Source: Chara braunii (lineage: Eukaryota; Streptophyta; Charophyceae; Charales; Characeae). From it: 42,202 nt of DNA. The notes beneath the pieces were generated by a model that was given only the letters and a program-made list of their open reading frames with translations, was not told the DNA's origin and did no database searches. The DNA is taken from NCBI GenBank assembly GCA_003427395.1, contig BFEA01000112.1:3130727-3172928 (forward strand). The letters run 5' to 3'. A program made the translations under genes and the position numbers. This document shows, piece after piece, positions 10,073 through 39,904 of this stretch (the first letter of the stretch is position 1; each line of letters begins with the position of its first letter).

Positions 10073-12478
10073 AAGTGATGATTTTGGCGATCCATCATGA
10101 ATAGGCGAGATTCTGCCAAAAGTCTACCTTTCTTTGGGCACTTGTTTAGAGGTGGACTTAGCTAGAAAGAGATTTTTGAGTGAGAATGTGCTATGGAGAT
10201 TCATTCCCCATACACTGATTGTTTAGCTTGAGGATTGACATGTTTTATGTTACAGGTCCTCTTGATCGTTTCGATTTCGGATTTGGATTAGATTCAGCTC
10301 AATCCCACGAGGATCATCTTCTGTTATCACTGATAGCAATTTGGTTGCCGATTCGTCGGTTTACGACTAAACTCCAATCCACTCTTGCCACTCAGCCTAA
10401 AGACTTTAACAATGTGGTTTGATTTGTTATGTTTTTACCCGTACTTTATTGAATGGTCATTTAACAAAGGTACTGAGTACTTTATTGCTGCAAGTGTGCG
10501 CTAAGGTTGAGGTTTGTGTGGCTAAAGCAAGGGATATGATTGTAGAGAATGGTTGAAGTTGACCTCGTGTAGTGCATGAACTTTTTGTTGAATCTTTGAG
10601 GTGCTTGCATGTATGTTTGTGGTTCGGACTTTAGATTTGACTGTCTGCGATCACATGCATATATATGGTTGAGAGAAGTCCAACTGTGATTGAGGGAAGT
10701 GAACGTCACATATTTATACCCCTTTATATATATGTACATACATACGTATTGGGTGTTCGGGAGACCTACTGCGACTGTGCGTAAGGGGTAAATAGAGTAT
10801 GCCTTGAGGAAAAAAAAAAAAAAAAAAATTTACTTTTGCTTCTTAGAGTATTTATAATTGGACATTGTAGTCCGTGACAACTGTCAAAGTCAAACCTCTC
10901 GAGTTCTCTCAAGGCCCTGGATTATGGAGCTGGTCTCCAATGCGATAAGAGACGATGGCCACCACATGTATGAACATGTGTACCACCCACTCTCTGCAGG
11001 GTGCAAAAAAGAGTGTGGTTCTCAACCACACTTAGCGGCTGTTTAACATCAAAAGATTAACCCTTCAATGCGCGTGTCAGCCAACACTTTAGTGTCGAAT
11101 GAGACCCTTGAGATTTTTAAGGACCACGTGATTATGGGTACTACATAGTACGCCATCATTGCAACTGCTTGCGTATGTTTGCATTGCTAGTCGATATGAG
11201 AAAGCTCTACGTCCGCGCGATTTTATACTAAGTCTCGCGTGCGACACCTATCTGATTTCCGCGTCAGAAGGTTATGGGAGGACTATAAAATGAACTAGTA
11301 GTATTGTTGTGCTGTTTAGTTTTGTGTCGTTTCGTGTGTGTGTGTATATTTTATTTTTATGTTTAAGCGTGATGTAACGAGTGGTGAGTGGGATGCGTCC
11401 TAGTAGACCGACGACGAGTCGCGCTTGAGACTTCAGCCCCCCAGTCCGTCGGTTCCCGTGCAGGTTCGATAGAGGCGTGCGACCTCGTGTACCCCTTATG
11501 CTACAACATACGAGAAACGTCATCGGCTAGTCCACCTCTACGACTGCAACGGATTAGCTTTCGTACAGTGGACTGGTAGCTCGGCAGGGATACGTCCACC
11601 GAAGGGAGATGACAACTTTCGCATGTAGAGGTAATTTCTACCTCGCGTTGACCCTATCTTGTCGTAGGGGCTCGCGAAAGGTATGGTTGGCTCACTTGGC
11701 CGGAGCGGCTTGCGGACACTCCTTGTATATCGCGAGTAACACCAACTCCTGAGTGACGCGGTCGGGAGGGTCCCGCCCTAAGCGGGACCAATGCGCTCGA
11801 CACCGCCATCGTTCCGGCCCCGCGCCCAACTCATACAACAGATCACTAAAGTAAAATAGATAGCAACGATAAAAAATAATAATCCCGACAGTAAAGACAA
11901 ACCACCGGGTAAAAGAAAGAAAATCTCACCCACGTTGGGAAACAAAAACCATAGGGGATAACCTCGCCGGACCCTCCCCGCGGTTCTGCACCTGTGTTCT
12001 CGCTGGCTTTGATCCTTAAATTTTCCTGTTGAAAGTCTGACACCATAACCAATAGTGTTAGGTCCAAGGTTGAGCCTATCACTTGCAAATACCTACATGA
12101 GCAGATGTTGCACAACGCGTGGATCTACTGAAACGTTTCAAAGCTACACCTCGACCCATTACTGAATCCACGGTCGTCACGCCTTGTTCCTACCACGTGT
12201 TCGCCCCCTCATATACTCTGATTATTACCTAATGTTATGTTGTCACCAATGCTGTACTTCGTACGAACACATCCGCCATGGTCAAACGAACCTATCAAAA
12301 GATGAACTATTTTTAATCTTTAGTTTAATCAAACCTATCAATCATGAAGAAAGATCACGTGCGTCTTAAGACTGCGAGCCCACACACTCTCTATTCTTAG
12401 TCAACCATTCAACTTGCGTAAACAACAAACATGACCGCGACTCGCACGATATACGCAGACTCTAAACCAGACTCATTT
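10073..12478. other. No gene recognised; A run and one hairpin
   Basis: A possible acceptor TTATGTTACAG ends at 10255. An A run of about 20 lies near 10810-10828. A perfect 8-bp hairpin, GGTCCCGC and GCGGGACC around a 5-base loop, lies near 11776-11796. No recognisable protein. Confidence 0.4.
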
Positions 12479-12533
12479 CTATCACTTGCAAAAAACCAGC
12501 GCGGATACCCTTGTAAGGGTATTCGCACCGACA
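12479..12533 (+). repeat. 53-bp palindromic element, copy D
   Basis: The palindrome is at 12505-12522, preceded by CTATCACTTGCAAAAAACC and followed by ATTCGCACCGACA. It is inverted relative to copy C, 9.1 kb away. Confidence 0.65.
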
Positions 12534-12852
12534 ACGATTCAACACATTTCCCATTTTTGCCACTCAACCATATGTGGGCCAAGTAAAAAGGTAGTCAAAA
12601 TTCAGTGAGCTTTTGTGCTCAGAAGAATGCGTGAAAAAACCTGAAAATTAAAGTACTTGTAGATTTTGTTGTGGCATTTTTAGAAAAAACGCTCAATAAA
12701 TTAAAAAAAATAATTCCAACTGTGAAATAGATCGCGGCTGCAATTTGACCCATATTTCAATTTTGCCATTCAACATCTCTTTCCCTCTCCCTCTCTCTCC
12801 CCGTGGTAGCCCCCCCCCCCCTCTCCCTCTCTCTCTCTCTCTCTTTCTTTTT

Positions 12853-13319
12853 NNNNNNNNNNNNNNNNNNNNNNNNNNNNNNNNNNNNNNNNNNNNNNNN
12901 NNNNNNNNNNNNNNNNNNNNNNNNNNNNNNNNNNNNNNNNNNNNNNNNNNNNNNNNNNNNNNNNNNNNNNNNNNNNNNNNNNNNNNNNNNNNNNNNNNNN
13001 NNNNNNNNNNNNNNNNNNNNNNNNNNNNNNNNNNNNNNNNNNNNNNNNNNNNNNNNNNNNNNNNNNNNNNNNNNNNNNNNNNNNNNNNNNNNNNNNNNNN
13101 NNNNNNNNNNNNNNNNNNNNNNNNNNNNNNNNNNNNNNNNNNNNNNNNNNNNNNNNNNNNNNNNNNNNNNNNNNNNNNNNNNNNNNNNNNNNNNNNNNNN
13201 NNNNNNNNNNNNNNNNNNNNNNNNNNNNNNNNNNNNNNNNNNNNNNNNNNNNNNNNNNNNNNNNNNNNNNNNNNNNNNNNNNNNNNNNNNNNNNNNNNNN
13301 NNNNNNNNNNNNNNNNNNN
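12853..13319. other. Assembly gap (run of N)
   Basis: About 467 N, preceded by a CT-rich tract and followed by a T run. The sequence broke in low-complexity DNA. Open frames spanning it are artefacts. Confidence 0.98.
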
Positions 13320-14433
13320 ACAACTTTTTTTTTTTTTTTTTTTTTTTGAGAACGCGAGTGTCAATTTTCTCATTCTTCTTGCTTCTCTTTCGGGAGTAGG
13401 TCCTGAAAGTGAACGCCCTCGAGCCTCAGCAGGGATCGGCACACGGGTTGGACTTGATAGCCGGGCCAAGCAGCCGGGCCAAGTACTGCTTGCAGCGGTC
13501 CCCTGTATAGCCTTAGGAGTAGTGGTAGGTAGTAGTGAAGATGAAATTGTGAGAGGGTTCTATGCCTCCGTTTACGAGTGATGGACAAAAAAAAGGGCAA
13601 AGAAAGAGCGACAACGCGTGGAGGATGAAGACCCCTACCGGTAGTGCCCATCACGCATGACACAGGTCCTCAACGCGCGTTCGGTGTGGCAGCGAAGCGT
13701 CGCGCGGCAAGATATTCCGGTTTCGCGGTGTGGTGTAAAGCCAGCGAGTGACAGTAGAGGACCACATGAGTGCGGCGAGATCTGGTGGGCCAGCAGCTCG
13801 TGTGAAACCAGGGGATCTCGCCCGTCGAATTCCCGAAGTGTACGGAGAAAGGAGGTCGATTGGTAATTTGATTTGAAGGGCGAAAGCCACCTTTCCTAAG
13901 GTTGGGAGGGCATGCGAGGGCATGGCTTGAGCATGCGTAGCGCACTGCGAAGGAGTCAGTTCAGCGGTTGCGGATACAAGGGGGCGATGAGCGGTCCCAA
14001 GAGGTCCGGCGTGGTTGGCGAATGCAGTCTTCATGAGGAAAGCCACGACTTGTCTGGAGCCGCTCGTTCTTTGTCCCTAGAGACCGATCGGTTGCTGCAG
14101 GAGGTCGAAAGCGCGGGTAAGGTAGAATTGAGATAGCTGGCCTCATAGGACGGCTTTCTCGAGGTAAAGAGGAAGGAAGGGGCCTCGTTGCGCGGCCGCC
14201 TTTCTGGCTGGAGGTCGCAACTCCTTGCTGCCTCGTGAGACTTCGGCTGCGTTCTTTCTCCCCACTTGACCGCTTCCTCCTTCGCTGTAATATACCCCAG
14301 CTCGTGGTCGTCTTTTTCTGCGTGTGTGCGCGTGTAGAGGTACGCTTGTCGTGCGTGCGGAGTCACTCACTGCACGCGTCTCGAGTTACTTTGTCCGCGT
14401 GGGTGCGTGCCTAGAGCCAAGGGAACACAAGGG

Positions 14434-14437
<4 letters not shown>
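13320..14437. other. Helicase upstream region, no gene recognised
   Basis: This is mixed, moderately GC-rich sequence after the gap, beginning with a T run. I see no convincing TATA box; GTAATATACC at 14286 is a weak candidate. Several overlapping open frames on both strands show no known domain. Promoter or 5' UTR content, possibly with a 5' UTR intron, is the likely role. Confidence 0.4.
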
Positions 14438-14499
<62 letters not shown>

Positions 14500-14513
14500 G
14501 TACGGTGCCCTTC

Positions 14514-14573
<60 letters not shown>
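14438..14573 (+). promoter_or_regulatory. Double (GA)n tract in helicase promoter or 5' UTR
   Basis: Two near-perfect GA tracts (14438-14497 and 14517-14573) are separated by about 20 bases; each is followed by [A/G]TCGTACG, so the tract plus its 3' flank looks duplicated. They end about 115 bases upstream of the helicase ATG. GA repeats near plant transcription starts are known binding sites for BBR/BPC-type GAGA factors; a role here is inference. Confidence 0.55.
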
Positions 14574-14575
<2 letters not shown>

Positions 14576-14689
14576 CGTACGTTGGCGTCGTTGCTTGGAC
14601 TCGATCTTGCGGCGTTGCTGACTAAGCATTGATCACCTAGCGGTAAGGAGCGGGGGCAGCCACGCGGCAGCGCTGATTTGTCAGCGAGG

Positions 14690-33463
<18,774 letters not shown>

Positions 33464-35940
33464 TCCAGGAAGTCGGAGTAGAGGATCATTAGAGGAAGGG
33501 GTTGGGGCCATTCAAAGAGCAACAGCAGGATATAGAGGACTGGCACTTCAGGGAGTAGATGTGCTGTCGAGTGATCCGCCACTTTGCACAATCACATCCT
33601 TCGAGGGCACCGCATGTTGTGTTCCGAAAGGCGTATTGCAAACAGGCAAATAGCGTGGTGATCGGGATGAGCATTTGCTTGTGTTAATGCAGTGCAGTCC
33701 TCCCATGATGGGCACGTTTACAGGATGTCCGACGGTGTGTGGTTCAGCAGAGTAAACTCGTTTTGCCAGATGCAGGTGGCCTCCGGTTAGCAACTGCGAC
33801 GGTGGATTTTGCTGGATTACGAGGTCCATCGGTGTTAACTTGTAGTATTCTTGCGTGCATGGTTGCATGCATGGTTTGCAAGCGGACTTCTGCAACGAGC
33901 GGATTCGAATTGTGTTTTCTAATCAGAGTAAAAATTCTTTTGGACTGGTGATTTCATTTTCTTCCCCGTTGGCCTGCCGTCTTTGTCACCTTTATGACGT
34001 TTTTTCTTGCCGTCGTGCGTTGACGTTTCATGAAGCACGTGCGTGCGTACGCCTGTGCTGTCTACTTTTGACAGAAGAGTACTGCTCAAGCAGTACCGTG
34101 ATCAGGGGTTCCTGAAGAGGATGCCTGCCTCTCTAGCAAGAATTCTTCATGCCACCAACACATGGGGGCCGTTTGTCCTTCGAAGCTTTTTTTGCCGAAC
34201 TGCCATCAGCACACTTTTGTTTCTCTTCCGGCCGGCGCAGCCTGCCGCTGTGGTCTGGTAGCCCCGAGCCCCGAGAAGTTTTCGTTGGCGATGAAGGATT
34301 TTACGGTAAGGCTGGGGGCATGTACTGCCAGTTTAAGTCGCTCGATATTTCGTGGGTGGCTTTCTTCTTCATCTGAAAGAGCTTGAAAAGGAGGTCCAGA
34401 AAATCTGTCTAAAAGATGCTGAGGCTGAGGGCAGAGCATAGGGTGGAGTTAGCTATAACCGAGCAAGACAGCACTCTACATCTTCATGATAGTCTATCTG
34501 AAAGAAGTGGTACTTTCGAATGGGATCGTGGTACTTTCGAATGAGATCTTTCGAACGCCAGAGACTTCTATGTCCTAAATGTTGACGTCTTGTAGTTTTC
34601 TAGTGATGTCATAATATTTCTGCGACACTATCCGTTTGGGTATGGGGTATGTAGTGCAGGTCCAGAACACCACACTGTGTCAATGCATCAGAGCATGTCA
34701 CTAGAAAGGGCTGGGGTTCAGTGCAAAATGGAACAGAGTGCATTGCTGCCTTCGAGAAGTTTGCTGGAGTTTGGACGGAAGTGTTTGTTATGGGGCCCAC
34801 GGCAGGTCACGGTCGCTGATGGTTTGGTGACGAAAAGCGGACGGAATCGTACTGTGGATATCTTTTAAACAGTGGATGGAAAGTGGGAATGCTTCGAGCG
34901 CTGCCTTATACCCCATTGTGTGAGGAGGAGGTCGGAGGAACGTATAAAATTGTGAACGATCGTATGCGAGTGCAAGAGGTGGATTGTTGCGGCATGCTGG
35001 AAATGTTATTGACTTTATTCCGAAGTACCGATGTTGCATGAGAAGATGTAGACTGGAGCAGCCGAAGGACCGTGTCTGTAGGTAAGGGAATGCTGCTGGG
35101 AGAGGATGACTGTGAGGGTCTTCCGCAGTGGCACCGACTTGCGCACTGCAGGTCAGTGGGGTATCCTCTGAGCTGTCAGTGACAGAAAAAACACTCGTCA
35201 ATATGTCTTGTTGTGGTTTCGCTGTTCGGATGTGCGTAAAAAAAAACTTGTTTCTGTATATCTGGTTTGTCTACTTTGTGAATCTGTGCTGCCATTGGGA
35301 TGAAGATGTGTGGCCTAGGTAGGACTCGGGCTGTCTCTGAAACTGCATGTGGCCTTTGACTCGTAATGAATCTCACATGCCTCGTACATGTGTGCTGTGA
35401 ACTGTACATCGGCTTTGCCTGTGTTTATCACATCTGGGGGGTGGGAAGGCTTATCTGCAGCCAGCTTTCCTTAGGGTGGCCTCTTGTTGCCTTGCGCCTA
35501 TTGTGACGACACAAGGACCTGTGAATTTCTATATATTGTCTTTCGCCCAAAGTGGAAACATGGCCAGGAGGGGATTAATTTTGCAGGATTCTTTGTCATA
35601 CCTTGTGTTGTTTTTGTTATACCCATGTAGATCAGCAATACCGATGCTCTTTACGCAGGCCACTGTATTGTGTTTTATTTGTCGGCGTTATCTTATACTG
35701 TGATGTGCTTGATATGGTGGTGAAGTATGGTAGTAGGAATTTTCTACCTGTTTGAGTCCTCCCCACAGAAGACATGATAAGGGGGTCTGAGCAATGTTAG
35801 GATCAATGATGATTTGCATGGTGTATGGTAACGACGGGGTTGCTGGTGGTGAACAGTCTTGTATCTGATCTGTGCAATGTTAGAGTTGCTATGAAAAATG
35901 TCAAGCTCAATGGGGATTTGCATGTGTTCAATGACCCTGG
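33464..35940. other. Helicase downstream region: 3' UTR and flank, end not placed
   Basis: G+T-rich like the introns. A 23-bp pair, GTGGTACTTTCGAATG..., lies at about 34509-34552. I cannot identify a clear polyadenylation signal or a second coding gene. Confidence 0.35.
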
Positions 35941-35945
35941 AAGGG

Positions 35946-35963
35946 GTGTGTGTGTGTGTGTTT

Positions 35964-36038
<75 letters not shown>

Positions 36039-36290
36039 ATGAACATCATGTGAGAGCCTTCTTTCCTTAGAGGTAGAGAGAAACGATGAACATCATGTGA
36101 TAGTCTTCTTCTTTCCTGAGAGAGAGAGAGGGGAGGGAGAGAGAGAGAGAGAGAGGGGGAGAGAATGAACGTCGCGTTGAAGCCTTCTTTTCCACAGAGG
36201 GAGAAAGAAGCGATGATTTCCTCAGTGGGAGAGAGAGAGAGAGGCAGTGACGGATAGAATGTGGTCATGAACATCATGTGGTAGTCTACT
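35946..36290 (+). repeat. GT/GA microsatellite with embedded minisatellite
   Basis: (GT)n at about 35946-35984 runs into (GA)n to 36034. GA tracts then alternate with units of ATGAACATCATGTGA plus a TCTTCTTTCC-type segment near 36039, 36088, 36166 (diverged) and 36267. Confidence 0.75.
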
Positions 36291-36299
36291 TCCGTTTTG

Positions 36300-37855
36300 T
36301 TATAGCTTGTTGGTGTGCTCACCTCTTGTTTCTCAGTAGTTGGTAGTAACCAATCGAATCCGATCACACATTGACAGTGAACATTGTCCAAATGAAGTCC
36401 TGCAGGTTGATGATTTTTAGTTGGGCCAAAGGAGTCTTCCGGAAATCAGGCACAAGTTAAGTCTTCTGTGCGGTTATGTTAGAAGCCTCTTGTGAGATCT
36501 TCAGGAATGATTCGATCTTCTTATCCGGGTTGTCTATGTGGTTGTGTTTCCCAGAAGAATGATTCGATCTTCTTATCCGCTTGCGAACGCTGTGTGCTTT
36601 TTGATTTGGTTGAGTGTAGTGAATTGAACCACGCTTTTCGGTGAAGTTTTAAGTGCTGAAAACTATAGTTCACTGAAGAGAGTTGAGATTGAAGACACTC
36701 CCCCGTCTTCGGTTCTTTGGTTAGATGATTTAGTTCATGACGAGTGGGAGCAGGGTTTTTGTTTAAAGGTGTTTTGGACACGTAAACGTAGATACTTTGA
36801 GCCTTTGTATATCTGAGAATGTGTGTGTGTGTGTGTGTGTTTGGGCTAGGGGTTGTTGTGAAGGAGCGCTAGGGTGAACTTCGTTGTGCAGAATGTGAGA
36901 TTCAGGAGTAGGTGAAGCTGAACGATCCGTAAAATTGACATCATCTCCTCTTTTTTTTTTTCCCTTTCCGTCTGGGTTTGGCTTTTCTGAGTGTTTGAGA
37001 AAAGGTACGTAGTTTGGTGTAGTCGAGCCTGTACGTTGTGAGTGGACATGTCAAGCCTGTGGCTCCAAAGTGTGCCTTTGTTGTCGTATCTTCTTCCTTT
37101 TTTGATGTGTATGGTTGTCGTCCTCCTCGCTCAGTCACAGAGCTTTTTCTGTTTCTTTAGTTTCGGTGAACTTGTGACGAACACTACCATCACTAGGTTC
37201 ATAACTTTGGCCTCGTCAATCGGAAGAGCGCTGCGTTAATGGTTCTCCCTCGGTTGCACAGGGTCGATAGTCTCCCACGCCATGGCCGAGGAAGGATGTC
37301 TGTAATTGTATCGTCATTGTCAGTCTGCATGCCTACCTGAGGCATAGTGTAGCCAACTAAGGTAGTTGTCTGAGGCACCTCCCAGGTCAGTAGCAAAACT
37401 AGGCAAGATTAGAGAAGCGATATAGCCGAAATGAGAGAGAGGGGAGGGGGAGGGCGTATACATAAGTGTGCATCAGGTTTACGAGGAAGAAGCTCGTCTG
37501 GCTGCAAAAAAAAGAGGAGAAATGAGAGAGAAGCGCGTACAATCAAGTTTGTGTCATGCATATTACAAATGAATTCCAGTCAGCCTTTGCATGTGTGCAA
37601 GGATTATGTACGCAGCATGAGAATGTGGTGTTCGAGGGTTCTTAGAATTTCGAGAATAGTGCGATGTCTGCAGTTTTGTATTATTTGGTGGTGTCTGAGA
37701 CTTTTGAGAATCGGCGTAATCTATCCTCTGGAAGGACGAACTCCTCTGGAAGGAGGAGCTGGGTGAGTAGGTCTAGAGAAAGGGTGGTGCTTGTGCCGTT
37801 GTTAGAAGTGCATCTCCGGAGTGTCTCTGGTGCCTTCGCTGTTAGATGGTTTGTT
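36300..37855. other. No gene recognised
   Basis: Contains a GT microsatellite near 36822-36840, a weak tRNA-like stretch at 37209-37275 and an open segment 37664-37762 ending at a consensus donor GTGAGTAGG. None is sufficient for a gene call. Confidence 0.35.
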
Positions 37856-38037
37856 TTGTCAGTCTTTTTTCTTAGTCCGGTGTCCTCTTTGGGAGAGCCA
37901 TTGGTTGGGGATTTGAATGGTTGCTGCTTTCGTGAAGTGTGTAATCTTGTCAGTCTTTTTTTTTAGTCCGGTGTCCTCTTCGGAGAGCCATTGGTTGGGG
38001 ATTTGAATGGTTGCTGCTTTCGTGGAGAGTGTTATCT
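37856..38037 (+). repeat. 91-bp tandem duplication
   Basis: TTGTCAGTCTTTTTT starts at 37856 and 37947. Both units continue through AGTCCGGTGTCCTCTT and GCCATTGGTTGGGGATTTGA. Confidence 0.85.
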
Positions 38038-38640
38038 GTCAGTGATATTGACGTTAAGGCGCTGGGTACTGTGAAAAAAGTGAGCGCTGGGTTGGAAACG
38101 AAGGTGGCGTTCGTCTGTCAAACAAGTCTCTGTTGGGGAAGGTTGCCGTATTATACGATCTATTTGTCTGCTTTCGTGTAAGTATGTGTGTACCTTTTTG
38201 TCAGAACCTGGAACCACCACTGCAGGAAAACACGTATGCGGCTCGTTTGTGGCCGCAACTTTCGGGGGCTGGGTGGGGCCAGGTGGCGGCTGATTAATTT
38301 CATCAATGGTCTTTGTTTGCGTTTCCAGGCTCCTGAGGTTGCGGTGAGGGCCCCGCGTCCGATGTGTGGGTTGACGGCTGGTGTATAAGTACTAATGTGT
38401 TTGTTTCTCGATGCCAGCTCTTACACTTTATTCATACATGCCCTGCTTCACAACACAGCAGCTGCAGTCAGACGACCATGGATCACACCCTGGTGGCTAA
38501 TGAACCCCTGAAGTGGCTAATGAACACCTGAACTCCCACACGTATTGTTGAATGCGACTGAATCGAGCGGACATCGAGTTAACGAAAGGGCAAAAAAATG
38601 TCAAAAGAACCTTTCACAAAAGGAATGAGGATGTTGCCTT
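38038..38640. other. No gene recognised; composition changes here
   Basis: The T+G-rich character of the + strand fades at about 38.4 kb and becomes A-rich. A short direct repeat GTGGCTAATGAAC lies at about 38491-38526. Confidence 0.35.
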
Positions 38641-38645
38641 AGACT

Positions 38646-38672
38646 GGGGGGGGGGGGGGGGGGGGCGGGGGG
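38646..38672 (+). repeat. Poly-G run
   Basis: Twenty G, one C and six G. Length is likely unstable and poorly sequenced. Confidence 0.9.
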
Positions 38673-38879
38673 ACATGTGTTAAAAATGAGTTTAGTACCC
38701 ATGGGCCTATTTCAGTTGGAAGACAGACCCAAGCGGGAATCCAGATATAGACTATCAGATGAAAAGTTTAAAGTAGTTCTAAATTGTTTGGGGCTGGTCA
38801 GTTCAATGGATGGTATGTGAAGGCCGCAGCCGTTTTACCGAAGAAAAAAAAAAAAAGGAAAAAAAAAGCTAGGATGTTA

Positions 38880-39500
38880 TTTTCTGGCGCCCGGGCACCC
38901 AATTTCTGCCCGGGTACAGATCCGGATGCCCGTCCGGGCATGACCCCCGGGCAGGATTCCAGGGAGTCACGGTGCACAAACAAAAAGAAAAAAAAACAAT
39001 TCCGGTTCGAAAACACTCGAGTCAATTCAACAATGAAACAGTTTCACATCCCCGGGAAGCATAAAAAAAAAAAAGAAAAAAGAAATATAAACGAGTTATG
39101 GCCAAAGGTCAGATTATAATTCTTCACAGAATCGGACATAAAAAAGAAATAACAGCGGCAAGCAAAACAAAAAATGAGCCAGTTTCACATCCACGGCAAG
39201 CAAAAAATAAAATAAAATAAAATAAAATATAAACGAGTTTTGGCCAAGGGTCATCCCCCTTTAAACCCCTGTAGCCCCTTTCAAACCAATATATACTCCC
39301 CCCTCCCCCCCCCCTGCCGGTGCCCCGCCCCCAACTTTGACACCCAACTTTCAAAAAATCCAGCGAGCCCGGATTTGGGGTCCTTTATCTTTTCTGTTTT
39401 TGCACACTCAGGCACCCCAGGCGTCATACCCCCCGGGCGTCACGTGCTGGTGCCCGGCCAGGCAGGACCTGCCGGGCATGAGAATCTCCCTAGAAAAGAA
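38880..39500. mobile_element. GC-rich foldback element with internal direct repeats
   Basis: The left arm (about 38888-38990, several CCCGGGCA motifs then GTGCACAAACAAAAAG) resembles the inverted right arm (about 39395-39495) at roughly two thirds of positions. Between them two direct copies starting CAGTTTCACATCC and ending ATAAACGAGTT(A/T)TGGCC lie at about 39039-39110 and 39179-39251. No coding capacity. Confidence 0.4.
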
Positions 39501-39603
39501 GTGTTATAGTGCAAAATTCTTCCTTGACAGTTTTTTCAGGGTTTTCGTAATTTTCATTGCATGCCAAAACATTAGTCGCCATGTCTTCAACAAACAGACC
39601 AAC

Positions 39604-39670
39604 GGGACTATAGCTCAGCCGGAACACTGGCAACCTGCTCAAGTACGGATCTAAGTTCGAATCCAGACAA
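39604..39670 (+). repeat. tRNA-derived SINE-like head
   Basis: A perfect A box TAGCTCAGCCGG (39611-39622) and a B box AGTTCGAATCC (39654-39664) sit at tRNA-like spacing after GGGACTA. The T stem carries an extra base (TCTAAG/CCAGA) and the D stem is eroded, so this is not a functional tRNA. Internal pol III boxes suggest a SINE or tRNA pseudogene. Confidence 0.5.
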
Positions 39671-39825
39671 GTAGATGACAAGAACAAAACATTCGGAATT
39701 AGCTGGGCCCTTCCAGTTTAGCGCCCTTTTCCATGAAACTGGGAGGGGGGGGGAAAGGAAATCAAATTCTGTGCACAAAAACATTTGGCCCAAGTCCAGA
39801 GGAACTTCGCATCCTGCAGGAGTTG

Positions 39826-39904
39826 TAACCTGACCTTCAGCTTTTTTTTTTAATTATTTATTATAATTATTATTATTTTTTTTTTTTAACCTGACCTTCA
39901 GCTT
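39826..39904. mobile_element. 43-bp AT-rich insert flanked by 18-bp target-site duplication
   Basis: TAACCTGACCTTCAGCTT occurs exactly at 39826-39843 and 39887-39904. The intervening 43 bases are T runs and TTATTA. This is the footprint expected from a target-primed retroposition that left only an A-rich tail (minus orientation). Confidence 0.65.

Noticed and set aside
12693-13581. Long open frames across the gap
   Set aside because: They consist mostly of N and are artefacts.
39604-39670. Functional tRNA gene
   Set aside because: The D stem is eroded and the T stem has an extra base; no paired acceptor strands.
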